Shown one piece after another: positions 1-8,039 of a stretch of 64,000 nucleotides of DNA. How positions within the stretch are numbered: position 1 is the first letter of the stretch; each line of letters begins with the position of its first letter. Source of the DNA: Serratia inhibens (GTDB lineage Bacteria > Pseudomonadota > Gammaproteobacteria > Enterobacterales > Enterobacteriaceae); assembly GCF_003591175.1 (NCBI RefSeq), contig NZ_QYYG01000002.1, positions 496,001 to 560,000 on the forward strand, in the 5' to 3' direction. Below the pieces are notes generated by a model. That model was given only the letters and a program-made list of their open reading frames with translations, ran no database searches and was not told where the DNA came from. Made by a program: the position numbers and the translations under genes.

Positions 1-440
1 CCCACCAGCTGTTTCTGGCCGCCGGAAAGTTGATCGAGATAGCTCAACGCCAAATGGGCGATACCGAGCTGTGCCAGCAGGGCCATAACCTCCGCCTCGC
101 TGCCGGCGTTGCTGCGACCGCCCGAAGCGCGTTGCGCCACGATGATCGACTCCAGCACGTGCAGATGTACCCCGGCGGGCAAAGACTGCGGCAGATACAC
201 CACCTTTTCCGCACGACGGGCAAAGGGCATCTGCATCAAATCGACGTCATCCAGCCACAATTGCCCCTGCGCCGGGTTCAGCCCGGCCAGCGAGCGCAAC
301 AGCGTCGATTTGCCGCTGCCGTTCGGCCCCAGCAGCACGGTGATTTGCCCGCGCGGTAACATCGGCACGGCAAGATCGCGAATAACCTGGCGCTTTGGAT
401 AACCGGCGGAAAAATGTTCAATACGCAGTCCCTGGCTCAT
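1..440 (-). CDS. Iron-siderophore type ABC transporter ATP-binding protein (partial)
   Basis: This is the N-terminal 146 residues of an ABC ATPase; the C-terminus lies beyond the window start. Reading from the ATG at 440, Walker A GPNGSGKS is at residues 38-45, a Q-loop glutamine at about 85, and the signature LSGGQ at 138-142, so Walker B and the H-loop are missing only because of the window edge. The start overlaps the stop of the upstream permease gene in an ATGA, so the two are translationally coupled. By family (FepC/FhuC/FecE type) it would energise uptake of a ferric siderophore, haem or cobalamin at the inner membrane. The substrate cannot be told from this fragment. Confidence 0.9.
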   Translation of the reverse strand, partial: MSQGLRIEHFSAGYPKRQVIRDLAVPMLPRGQITVLLGPNGSGKSTLLRSLAGLNPAQGQLWLDDVDLMQMPFARRAEKVVYLPQSLPAGVHLHVLESIIVAQRASGGRSNAGSEAEVMALLAQLGIAHLALSYLDQLSGGQKQLV

Positions 441-1519
441 ACATTCCCCCGATGACGCAGAATAATGCTCAGGAAGAACGGCACGCCCACCAGTGACGTC
501 ACTATGCCAACCGGGATGATGATGCCCGGGATCAGGTTTTTCGAGGCGACCGAAGCCATCGACAGCACCAGCGCGCCAATCAAGGCGCTGGCCGGCAGAT
601 AGAAGCGGTGATCCTCACCGAAAATCATGCGGGCGATGTGCGGCGCCACCAGGCCGATAAAACCGATAGGGCCGACAAAGGCTACCGCCAGCGCGGAAAG
701 AATACTGATACGCAGCAGGGTCGTCAGGCGCAGACGACGCACGTCGATACCGAAGCTCACCGCCCGATCCTCACCCAACCGCAGCGCGGTCAACTTCCAG
801 GAGCTCATCATCGACAACGGCAACAGCACGGCGAACACGCCGAGCAGGATGCCCAACTTGTCCCATGAAGCACGCGCCAGGCTGCCCATGGTCCAGAACA
901 CCAAGCCCTGTAACGTGTCTTCGCTGGCGATAAACTGCATCATTGAAACCAGCGCGTTAAAGGTGAACACCAGTGCAATGCCGAACAGCACCACGCCGGA
1001 GGTAGCAACCCGCGTCCAGCGCGTGATGCCGTCCAGCATCAGTGCGGCAAACAGGGCGAAGATGAAGGCGTTGGCGGAAATAAACCACTGGTCCGGGATA
1101 CCCGGCACGCCAATGCCCAGCACGATGGCCAACGCCGCACCGAAAGCCGCTGCGGAAGAAACGCCGAGGGTGAATGGGCTGGCAAGCGGGTTATTCAGGA
1201 TGGTCTGCATTTCTGCGCCGGCCAAACCAAGCGCGAACCCCACCACCACCGCCATCAGCGCGTAAGGCAGACGGATATCCCACACGATCACTCGCGTTCC
1301 GGCATCTGCCGCCGCAGGGTCAATCAGCGTTTGCCACAGGGAGGACAGAGAGAGCCCGGATGGCCCCATGGTAAAATCCAGCAGCAGCGAACCAATAATC
1401 GCCAGTGCCAACACCCCCATCATCAATAAACGGTGGCGCAGAATATGTTGATAACGCCCCATGACGTTGACGTCGGGTTGCCCCTTGGCGTCAGACATGG
1501 GATCGGTGGATACGCTCAT
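437..1519 (-). CDS. FecCD-family iron ABC transporter permease
   Basis: The 360-residue polytopic inner-membrane protein matches the FecCD/BtuC permease family in length and in its many hydrophobic segments. It has the family's conserved region GAEMQTILNNPLASPFTLG (about residues 100-118), and the glycine/proline-rich VGPIGFIGLVAPHIARM segment, which contacts the ATPase in this family. It forms the transport channel paired with the ATPase whose start codon overlaps its stop. It is the first gene of the operon, with a Fur-box-like site 88-102 bases upstream, which supports iron-repressed expression. No binding-protein gene is seen; it may lie past the window edge. Substrate is unassigned. Confidence 0.92.
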   Translation of the reverse strand: MSVSTDPMSDAKGQPDVNVMGRYQHILRHRLLMMGVLALAIIGSLLLDFTMGPSGLSLSSLWQTLIDPAAADAGTRVIVWDIRLPYALMAVVVGFALGLAGAEMQTILNNPLASPFTLGVSSAAAFGAALAIVLGIGVPGIPDQWFISANAFIFALFAALMLDGITRWTRVATSGVVLFGIALVFTFNALVSMMQFIASEDTLQGLVFWTMGSLARASWDKLGILLGVFAVLLPLSMMSSWKLTALRLGEDRAVSFGIDVRRLRLTTLLRISILSALAVAFVGPIGFIGLVAPHIARMIFGEDHRFYLPASALIGALVLSMASVASKNLIPGIIIPVGIVTSLVGVPFFLSIILRHRGNV

Positions 1520-1876
1520 TATTTCGGATACCTGTTACGACGATGACCATAGCGGCATGCAAACGGCCGCGTTACCCTGGCAAGCAGCCGCCAACAATAA
1601 AGCAAACGATAATACTTATCAATCATATCAATAGCTATCACCCGCCATGTTGAGATGTAACACTTTATTTTTAAAGATTATTCGCTAAACACCGCTCATA
1701 ACTTCAGCCTGACGGACAGGGTTAATAATTCCGAAAGTTTCATCGCTCCACGCAGCACTGTGACAAATTGCGACAAAACCACCTAGAATCCAAATCCTGA
1801 CCGGCAAACGGCGCGCCAACCACGCCTGGCCGGATATTTGGGGCCTACTGTTTAGGCTCTTATTGAAGAGGCAGCC
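1520..1876. promoter_or_regulatory. Divergent intergenic region, iron transporter / GGDEF protein
   Basis: This 357-base gap separates the iron-transport operon (leftward) from the degenerate GGDEF gene (rightward). Apart from the Fur-like box annotated separately, I see AT-rich sequence but no gene. The GGDEF gene has a GAGG element about 9 bases before its ATG at 1877. Confidence 0.6.
1607..1621 (-). promoter_or_regulatory. Fur-box-like site
   Basis: On the minus strand the site reads TGATAAGTATTATCG, matching 12 of 14 informative positions of the 7-1-7 Fur consensus TGATAATnATTATCA. Degenerate GATA hexamers continue to about 1640, as in overlapping Fur sites. It lies upstream of the FecCD permease operon, which fits iron repression. 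Confidence 0.65.
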
Positions 1877-2974
1877 ATGAGAAGTCGACCATCAACGTTA
1901 ACGCCTAAAAGACCCGCCCTGCTCCACTGGCTGGTGCAAGGCCCACAACAGGCTGATGACGCCCAGTTTCAACGTCAGCTCCGGCTTACGCTTGTTCCTT
2001 CTTCCCGAACCCCTTGGCTGAACACCGCCGGTGTGGCAGTGCTGCTGCTGGCCTACGCCTGGCTGAGCAATATGGCGGTCGGCATCGCTCTTCTGGGGGT
2101 GCTGTTGGCGCTGACCGGCATGCGTTGGCGGCTGGCTCGCGTCACTCCGCCCGTCTGGCCGAACGCTATGCTGGTGACGGTGCTGCTGTGGTCCGGGCTG
2201 GTCGGTGCCATTGCGCTGCTGGCCATGCTCTCTGGCCGTATGGTGTTGATCCTGTTCGCCGGCCTGCTGATTACTGCGCTGGCCTTCTGGCTGATGCAGC
2301 GCCATGCCGCGGCACCGCGCTTCGCCCTGTTGGAAATCATGCTGCTGACGCTGCCCTTCCTGCTGGCCGCGCCGCTGTCGCGCGTGCAAAATCTGTTTTT
2401 ACTGGCAAATATCATCCCGCTGTGGCTGCTGCTGGCGCATGGGCTGATCGCTCTCTACCATCGCCAATTGGTGCAGTACGTCACGCTGGCAGGAGAAAAA
2501 CAAAAGGTGGCTCATCGCGATCATCTGACCGGTTTTCTCAACCGCGCGGGTGGCGAAGCCGTGATGCAAGACATCTGCCGGCCTTCGGCGACGGTACACC
2601 CGCTTTCGCACCTGTTTATTATTGAATTCACCCCGCTGGCGGCACTGTATCAAAGCCACGGCGTGTTGATCGGCGATGACGTGCTGCGTACCATCGGCGA
2701 GCGCCTGAAAATGCTGATCCGTCCAAGCGACTTTGTCTGCCGTTATACCGGCGGCCAGTTTCTGATCCTGGTGCACGATTTGCCTTACGGTTCCGAAGGG
2801 GAGTTTCTGGCGCGCATCATGCCGCCGCTGGAGGCACCGTATGTCTTTGGCGTTTTCGGTGAGGTAACGCTGCAACTGAATGCCGGAGTACTGGCGTTAA
2901 CCCAGGATTTTCAAACGGTGGACAGCCTGATGGCGGCAGCGCAACAAGCGCTGGCGATAAATACGAAGGAATAA
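1877..2974 (+). CDS. Membrane protein with degenerate GGDEF domain
   Basis: The 365-residue protein has about six hydrophobic segments (roughly residues 50-195) followed by a C-terminal GGDEF domain that opens with the canonical DHLTGFLNR (about 215-223). The active-site motif is TGGQF (291-295) instead of GGDEF, and the strand that normally carries the first metal-binding aspartate reads IIEFTPL, so cyclase activity is unlikely. The allosteric I-site RPSD (282-285) sits exactly five residues before the motif, as in product-inhibited cyclases. The protein may therefore bind c-di-GMP rather than make it. It is divergent from an iron-transport operon and convergent with lysP. No specific orthologue is recognised. 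Confidence 0.85.
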   Translation: MRSRPSTLTPKRPALLHWLVQGPQQADDAQFQRQLRLTLVPSSRTPWLNTAGVAVLLLAYAWLSNMAVGIALLGVLLALTGMRWRLARVTPPVWPNAMLVTVLLWSGLVGAIALLAMLSGRMVLILFAGLLITALAFWLMQRHAAAPRFALLEIMLLTLPFLLAAPLSRVQNLFLLANIIPLWLLLAHGLIALYHRQLVQYVTLAGEKQKVAHRDHLTGFLNRAGGEAVMQDICRPSATVHPLSHLFIIEFTPLAALYQSHGVLIGDDVLRTIGERLKMLIRPSDFVCRYTGGQFLILVHDLPYGSEGEFLARIMPPLEAPYVFGVFGEVTLQLNAGVLALTQDFQTVDSLMAAAQQALAINTKE

Positions 2975-3010
2975 CGCGGCAAGAGTGCGCCGCATTTCAT
3001 ACCCACTGCC

Positions 3011-3045
3011 TGTCCGGTTGCAGCGCTGTTGACTGCAACCGGACA
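3011..3045. repeat. 13-bp inverted repeat between convergent genes
   Basis: Perfect arms TGTCCGGTTGCAG (3011-3023) and CTGCAACCGGACA (3033-3045) flank a 9-base loop. It lies between the convergent ends of the GGDEF gene and lysP. There is no T-run on either side, so it is a strong hairpin but not a classic intrinsic terminator. Confidence 0.75.
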
Positions 3046-3066
3046 TTCACCAGGCATCGGCAGACG

Positions 3067-4545
3067 TTACTTCACGTCCATTTTCGGGAATTCCATCTCG
3101 CTGTACTTCACGACACGGGTGCCACGCGCCAGCTTGTAGCCGAACCAGACCACCAGGAACAACGGAAGGCCGATATAAGTGGCGGTCACGCCGTACCAGT
3201 CGATCCGGTCTTGCAGGAACGCCTGGTAGTTCTGCCCCAACGTAATGATCAGGCACAGGACAAACGCAAAGATCGGGCCCAGCGGGAAGAAGCCGGAACG
3301 GTACGGCAGATCGTTCAGGTCACGCCCCTGAATCATATAACCCCGGCGGAACCGGTAGTGGCTGATGGCAATCCCCAACCAGGCGATAAAACCGGTCATG
3401 CCCGAGGTGTTCAGCAGCCACAGATAAACCGACTGGTTACCGAACATCGAGCTCAGGAAGCACAGACCCGCCACCACGGTGGTCGCATACAGCGCATTGC
3501 GCGGCACCCCGCCCTTCGACAGTTTGGCGAAGATGCGCGGCGCTTTGCCTTCCGATGCCAGAGTAAACAACATGCGGGTGGAGGCGTACATCCCGGAGTT
3601 ACCGGCGGACAACACCGCCGTCAGGATCACCGCGTTCATTACCGCCGCCGCCGACAACAGGCCGGCATGCTGGAATACCAGCGTGAACGGGCTGACGCTG
3701 ATGTCTTTCACCCCGTTACGCAGCAGGCTTGGATCGGTATAAGGAATGATCAGGCTGATAATCAGGATCGCGAAGATATAGAACAGCAGGATACGCCAGA
3801 ACACCTGGCGCACTGCGCGCGGGATGTTTTTACCCGGGTTTTCCGATTCGCCGGCCGCGATACCGATAAGCTCGGTCCCCTGGAACGAGAAGCCGACGAT
3901 CATAGCCACGCCTATCATCGCCGAGAAACCGCCGGCAAACGGCGCATCGCCGATGGTCCAGTTCTGCCAGCCTGCGTGTTCGCCGCCCTTGAGGATGCCG
4001 AAAATCATCAGCACGCCAATACCGATAAAGATAATGACGGTGGTGACTTTGATCAGCGAGAACCAGTATTCCGCTTCACCGAACCCTTTGACCGAAATGT
4101 AGTTCAACAGGAACATCAGGCTGAGGAACAGCGCGCTCCAGATCCAGCCCGGCGCATCCGGGAACCAGTAGGTCATCACCAGCTGCGAAGCCACCAGGTC
4201 AACGGCGATGGTCACCGCCCAGTTGTACCAGTAGTTCCAGCCCAGCGCGAAACCAAAGCCTTCTTCTACGTATTTGGCGCCATAGGTGGAGAACGAACCG
4301 GACACCGGCATAAAGGCCGCCAGTTCGCCCAGGCTGGTCATCAGGAAGTAGACCATCAAACCGATCAACGCATAAGACAGCAAAGCCCCGCCCGGGCCGG
4401 CCTGAGAGACGGTGGCGCCGGAGGCGACGAACAGGCCGGTGCCGATAGAGCCGCCAATGGCGATCATGGTTAAGTGCCGCGCTTTCAGCTCGCGGCGCAA
4501 TCCGGGTGCTTGCTGCCCCGATGTTTTTATATCCTGCTGAGCCAT
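3067..4545 (-). CDS. lysP: Lysine-specific permease
   Basis: This 492-residue, 12-helix member of the amino acid-polyamine-organocation family imports lysine by proton symport across the inner membrane. The N-terminal RHLTMIAIGGSIGTGLFVASG is the family's conserved first helix, and the length and sequence fit E. coli LysP (489 residues). LysP also acts as a lysine co-sensor for CadC in E. coli; no cadC is visible here. The order lysP-yeiE-yeiH-nfo is the E. coli order. It is transcribed in the same direction as yeiE but separated from it by 216 bases, so it probably has its own promoter. Confidence 0.96.
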   Translation of the reverse strand: MAQQDIKTSGQQAPGLRRELKARHLTMIAIGGSIGTGLFVASGATVSQAGPGGALLSYALIGLMVYFLMTSLGELAAFMPVSGSFSTYGAKYVEEGFGFALGWNYWYNWAVTIAVDLVASQLVMTYWFPDAPGWIWSALFLSLMFLLNYISVKGFGEAEYWFSLIKVTTVIIFIGIGVLMIFGILKGGEHAGWQNWTIGDAPFAGGFSAMIGVAMIVGFSFQGTELIGIAAGESENPGKNIPRAVRQVFWRILLFYIFAILIISLIIPYTDPSLLRNGVKDISVSPFTLVFQHAGLLSAAAVMNAVILTAVLSAGNSGMYASTRMLFTLASEGKAPRIFAKLSKGGVPRNALYATTVVAGLCFLSSMFGNQSVYLWLLNTSGMTGFIAWLGIAISHYRFRRGYMIQGRDLNDLPYRSGFFPLGPIFAFVLCLIITLGQNYQAFLQDRIDWYGVTATYIGLPLFLVVWFGYKLARGTRVVKYSEMEFPKMDVK

Positions 4546-4761
4546 TCTTACCCTATCTGCTCGTCAAAAAATGAGGGCGGATTGTAACAAATACCCACCG
4601 GCGAACTAGTAACATTGCGCTGATATAAGATAGCTTCATAACTCAGCGCTAATTATTAGCGGCAGCCCAATTTTCATTACTTACTGTCATTAATGTGACA
4701 GGGTGCAGATTTTTATGCTTCATTTCCTCGTGCAGAGACGTTATTGGCGCAGTGCACCGCC

Positions 4762-5634
4762 TCAGGCCGGCAACGTGCAATAACTGAGGAAGCGCTGCAG
4801 GGCGTTGGAGATGTGCTTTTGCCGATGGTGGATCAGATATAAGGTGCGCATCAGCGGCGGCAGCGGAATTTTCAGCTCCACCAGCACCCCGCTCGCCAGT
4901 TGTTCTTCAATCACCCGCCGCGACAGGCAACTGATGCCGATACCGTGGCGCACCGCGTGTTTGATCGCCTCCGAGTTGCCCAACTCCATCACCAGTTGGA
5001 AGTGCGGCAGGTGCGCCAGCAACAGGTGATCCAGTACCTCCCGCGTGCCCGACCCGCGCTCACGCAGGATCCAGGGTGCATTGGCCAGCAGTTCCAGCGT
5101 CAGCGGCTGCCGGGCCAGCGGATTTTCCGGCGCGGCAAACACCACCAACTCATCCTCCAGCCACGGCTGGGTGACCAGCGCCGGCATATGGCAAGGCCCC
5201 TCAATCAGCCCCAAATCGACGCGAAAATCCGCCACCGCCCCAATCACGTCCTGGCTGTTGCCGACGTTCAGCTCCAGCGGCGTAGCCGGGAAATCATGAC
5301 GGTAACGGGCGATCATTTCCGGCAGCATATAGTTGCCGATGGTGCTGCTGGCGGCGATGCGCAACGCACCGCCGTCATGGCGGAACAGCTGTTCAATCTC
5401 CCCCGCCTGCTCCAGCAGCGCCAGCGCCTTCGGATACAGCAGCCGGCCATGTTCATTGATAACCAGGCGCTTGCCGACGCGATCGAACAGTTGCACGCTC
5501 AACTGCCCTTCCAGGTCAGCCAGCGCGGCACTGACCGCCGATTGGGATAACGCCAGGACTACCGAGGCCTGCGTGGTCGAACCGCTTTTCAGCACTTCGG
5601 TAAAGACTTCCAGTTGACGTAAGGTGATATGCAT
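4762..5634 (-). CDS. yeiE: LysR-family regulator YeiE
   Basis: This 290-residue LysR-type regulator has an N-terminal winged helix-turn-helix (residues 1-60, with [20 protein letters not shown] and [14 protein letters not shown]) and a periplasmic-binding-protein-like effector domain. It is the YeiE orthologue by sequence and by position, divergent from yeiH and upstream of lysP. YeiE has been linked to motility control and sulfite response in other enterobacteria; I treat that as literature background, not something shown here. Its likely direct target is yeiH across the 317-base divergent promoter region. Confidence 0.93.
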   Translation of the reverse strand: MHITLRQLEVFTEVLKSGSTTQASVVLALSQSAVSAALADLEGQLSVQLFDRVGKRLVINEHGRLLYPKALALLEQAGEIEQLFRHDGGALRIAASSTIGNYMLPEMIARYRHDFPATPLELNVGNSQDVIGAVADFRVDLGLIEGPCHMPALVTQPWLEDELVVFAAPENPLARQPLTLELLANAPWILRERGSGTREVLDHLLLAHLPHFQLVMELGNSEAIKHAVRHGIGISCLSRRVIEEQLASGVLVELKIPLPPLMRTLYLIHHRQKHISNALQRFLSYCTLPA

Positions 5635-5951
5635 AACTATCTCGGTATTGAAAAGCGGCCTGACCCTAAAGCCACTGAAATTAATGCTAAATCTGCGTCA
5701 CTGTCCGGCAGCGACGCACAGGCTGTCTATTCATTAAGATTACCACGTTTGCAGAAATCGGCATGACGGCGCACCTCGCCCACGACTTTCTCTCCCCAAT
5801 AGCTTTCAGGTTGTAACCAACAAGGCCACAGCCTGAAAAACGCAGAAGTTTACCACTTATTCAGATAGGTTATAAATATATAATCAATTTCACTTTTATG
5901 CTGCCGAAACGTAGTCTTGTGCCCAAGGAATTCGATTAAAAGGGCTGACTT
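5635..5951. promoter_or_regulatory. yeiE-yeiH divergent promoter region
   Basis: The 317-base gap holds no gene. The AT-rich stretch at 5861-5890 includes a small inverted repeat TTATA-AATA-TATAA (5870-5883), a plausible but unproven binding site for the LysR-type regulator YeiE. Confidence 0.4.
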
Positions 5952-7031
5952 ATGGCGACCGATACCACACCTGCTTTTCCATCACGACACTTTCCCCTGC
6001 ACGCTTTACCTCGGCTGGCGCCGGGGTTGTTGCTGGCCGGCGCGCTCACCGCGCTGGCCATCTGGGCAGGCGATATCCCGTGGGTTGCCGGCCTGGGATT
6101 GGGTGCGCTGACGCTGGCGATCCTGTTCGGCATTCTGGTGGGTAATACGCTTTATCCGTGGCTGCAACCGAGCTGCCACAGCGGCGTTCAGCTCGCCAAA
6201 CAGCGCCTGCTGCGGTTGGGCATCATTCTTTACGGCTTCCGCCTGACGTTTCAGCAAATTGCCGACGTCGGCGCTACCGGCATCATCATCGATGCGCTGA
6301 CGTTGAGCACCACCTTCCTGCTGGCCTGCTGGCTGGGTAAAAAAGTGTTCGGTATCGACAGCCAGACGGCGATGTTGATCGGCGCCGGCAGCAGCATCTG
6401 CGGCGCAGCGGCGGTGATGGCGACCGAACCGGTGCTGAAGGCCGACTCCAGCAAGGTGGCGGTCGCTGTGAGCACAGTGGTGGTGTTCGGTACGCTGGCG
6501 ATCTTCGCCTACCCGTGGCTGTTTCAGTTGAATGAACATTACCGGTGGCTGCCGCTGAGCCAGGAAACCTTTGGTATCTACGCCGGCTCGACCATTCATG
6601 AAGTGGCGCAGGTCGTGGCCGCCGGGCATGCCGTCGGGCCGGATGCCGAGAACGCCGCAGTGATCGCCAAAATGATCCGCGTGATGATGCTGGCGCCGTT
6701 CTTGCTGCTGCTTTCCGGTTATATCAGCCGCAGCCGCGATGCCGGGAGCAAGGCGGACAAATCTGCCATCACCATTCCGTGGTTCGCGGTGCTGTTTATC
6801 GCCGTCGCCGGGCTGAACTCGTTCAGCCTGATCCCGGCCACCTGGGTGAAACACCTGATTACCGCCGACACCTGGATGCTGGCGATGGCGATGGCGGCGC
6901 TGGGGCTGACCACCCACATCAGCGCGGTGCGCGAAGCGGGCGTCAAACCCATTCTGCTGGCCACCCTGCTGTTTATCTGGCTGATTGTCGGCGGCGGTGC
7001 GATGAACCTGCTGGTGCAACATTTCTTCTGA
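5952..7031 (+). CDS. yeiH: YeiH family (UPF0324) membrane protein
   Basis: The 359-residue polytopic membrane protein belongs to UPF0324, with about ten hydrophobic segments and the conserved GAGSSICGAAAVMA (about residues 144-157) and GIYAGSTIHEVAQVVAAG (about 207-224) motifs. Its function is not firmly established. Divergent placement from a LysR regulator is typical of a transporter responding to a small anion or metabolite. An intrinsic terminator follows immediately. Length and sequence match E. coli YeiH. Confidence 0.93.
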   Translation: MATDTTPAFPSRHFPLHALPRLAPGLLLAGALTALAIWAGDIPWVAGLGLGALTLAILFGILVGNTLYPWLQPSCHSGVQLAKQRLLRLGIILYGFRLTFQQIADVGATGIIIDALTLSTTFLLACWLGKKVFGIDSQTAMLIGAGSSICGAAAVMATEPVLKADSSKVAVAVSTVVVFGTLAIFAYPWLFQLNEHYRWLPLSQETFGIYAGSTIHEVAQVVAAGHAVGPDAENAAVIAKMIRVMMLAPFLLLLSGYISRSRDAGSKADKSAITIPWFAVLFIAVAGLNSFSLIPATWVKHLITADTWMLAMAMAALGLTTHISAVREAGVKPILLATLLFIWLIVGGGAMNLLVQHFF

Positions 7032-7051
7032 TGCTCATTAAGCTTTCCCTG

Positions 7052-7077
7052 GCCCGCGATTGATCGCGGGCTTTTTT
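7052..7077 (+). terminator. Intrinsic terminator after yeiH
   Basis: GCCCGCGAT / ATCGCGGGC stem followed by six T residues, 20 bases after the yeiH stop. Confidence 0.88.
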
Positions 7078-7133
7078 GTCGCCATTCAATCCTGCCGCTA
7101 TCAATGCCATAATGACGCCGATTACACAGGAGA

Positions 7134-7979
7134 ATGAAAATGAAGTTTGTCGGTGCACATGTCAGCGCGTCAGGCGGCGTGGATCAGGCGGTTATCCGCG
7201 CGCACGAATTAGAGGCGACCGCATTCGCCCTGTTCACCAAAAATCAGCGTCAATGGAAGGCCGCACCGCTGCCGGCAGAGGTAATTGATAAATTCAAAAG
7301 CGCCTGCGCGCAGTACGGTTACGGCCCGGGGCAAATCCTGCCGCACGACAGCTATCTGATTAATCTCGGCCACCCGGTAGCCGAAGCGCTGGAAAAATCT
7401 CGCGAGGCGTTTCTGGATGAAATGCAGCGCTGCGAACAACTCGGATTGACGCTGCTGAACTTCCACCCCGGCAGCCACCTGATGCAGATTGATGAAGACA
7501 AATGCCTGGCGCTCATCGCCGAATCCATCAACATAGTGCTGGATAAAACCGTCGGCGTGACGGCAGTGATTGAAAATACCGCCGGTCAGGGCAGCAATCT
7601 GGGGTTCAGGTTCGAGCATCTGGCGGCGATCATTGACGGCGTGGAAGACAAAAGCCGTGTCGGCGTGTGTATCGATACCTGCCATGCCTTTGCCGCCGGT
7701 TACGATCTGCGCACCGAGGAAACCTGCGAGCAGACCTTTAAAGCGCTGGGTGACGTAGTTGGCTTCAACTACCTGCGCGGCATGCACCTGAACGACGCCA
7801 AGAGCGCGTTCGGCAGCCGCGTCGATCGCCATCATAGCCTGGGCGAAGGCAATATCGGCAAAACGGTCTTCAGTTACATCATGAGCGACTCGCGCTTCGA
7901 CAATATCCCGCTGATTCTGGAAACCGTGAACCCGGATATCTGGGCGGAAGAAATCGCCTGGCTGAAAGCGCAACAGTAG
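7134..7979 (+). CDS. nfo: Deoxyribonuclease IV (endonuclease IV)
   Basis: The 281-residue protein is endonuclease IV, a zinc-dependent AP endonuclease that incises 5' to abasic sites in base excision repair. Metal-binding motifs of the family are present: NFHPGSH (about 109-115), ENTAGQG (about 147-153), [13 protein letters not shown] (about 178-190), MHLNDAKS and [12 protein letters not shown]. It starts [14 protein letters not shown] with GGAG 9 bases upstream of the ATG. It has its own terminators on both sides, so it is monocistronic. In E. coli it belongs to the SoxRS regulon; I do not see a clear SoxS box. Confidence 0.97.
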   Translation: MKMKFVGAHVSASGGVDQAVIRAHELEATAFALFTKNQRQWKAAPLPAEVIDKFKSACAQYGYGPGQILPHDSYLINLGHPVAEALEKSREAFLDEMQRCEQLGLTLLNFHPGSHLMQIDEDKCLALIAESINIVLDKTVGVTAVIENTAGQGSNLGFRFEHLAAIIDGVEDKSRVGVCIDTCHAFAAGYDLRTEETCEQTFKALGDVVGFNYLRGMHLNDAKSAFGSRVDRHHSLGEGNIGKTVFSYIMSDSRFDNIPLILETVNPDIWAEEIAWLKAQQ

Positions 7980-7992
7980 GCCCCAAAAACGC

Positions 7993-8023
7993 AAAAACCG
8001 GAGCATGATGCTCCGGTTTTTTT
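7993..8023. terminator. Bidirectional intrinsic terminator, nfo / fruBKA
   Basis: CCGGAGCA-TGA-TGCTCCGG stem (7998-8016) with a T-run on the right and an A-run on the left, between the convergent nfo and fruA genes. It can serve both transcripts. Confidence 0.92.
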
Positions 8024-8039
8024 ATTGCCTGCGATAACG

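Noticed and set aside
2014..2625. Alternative frame inside the GGDEF gene
   Set aside because: Alanine/arginine-rich shadow frame with no start signal; the main frame has clear helices and GGDEF-domain motifs.
3211..4473. Long open frame antisense to lysP
   Set aside because: It is the complement-frame shadow of a GC-rich gene: Gln/Arg/His-rich composition with no recognisable domain, fully inside lysP.
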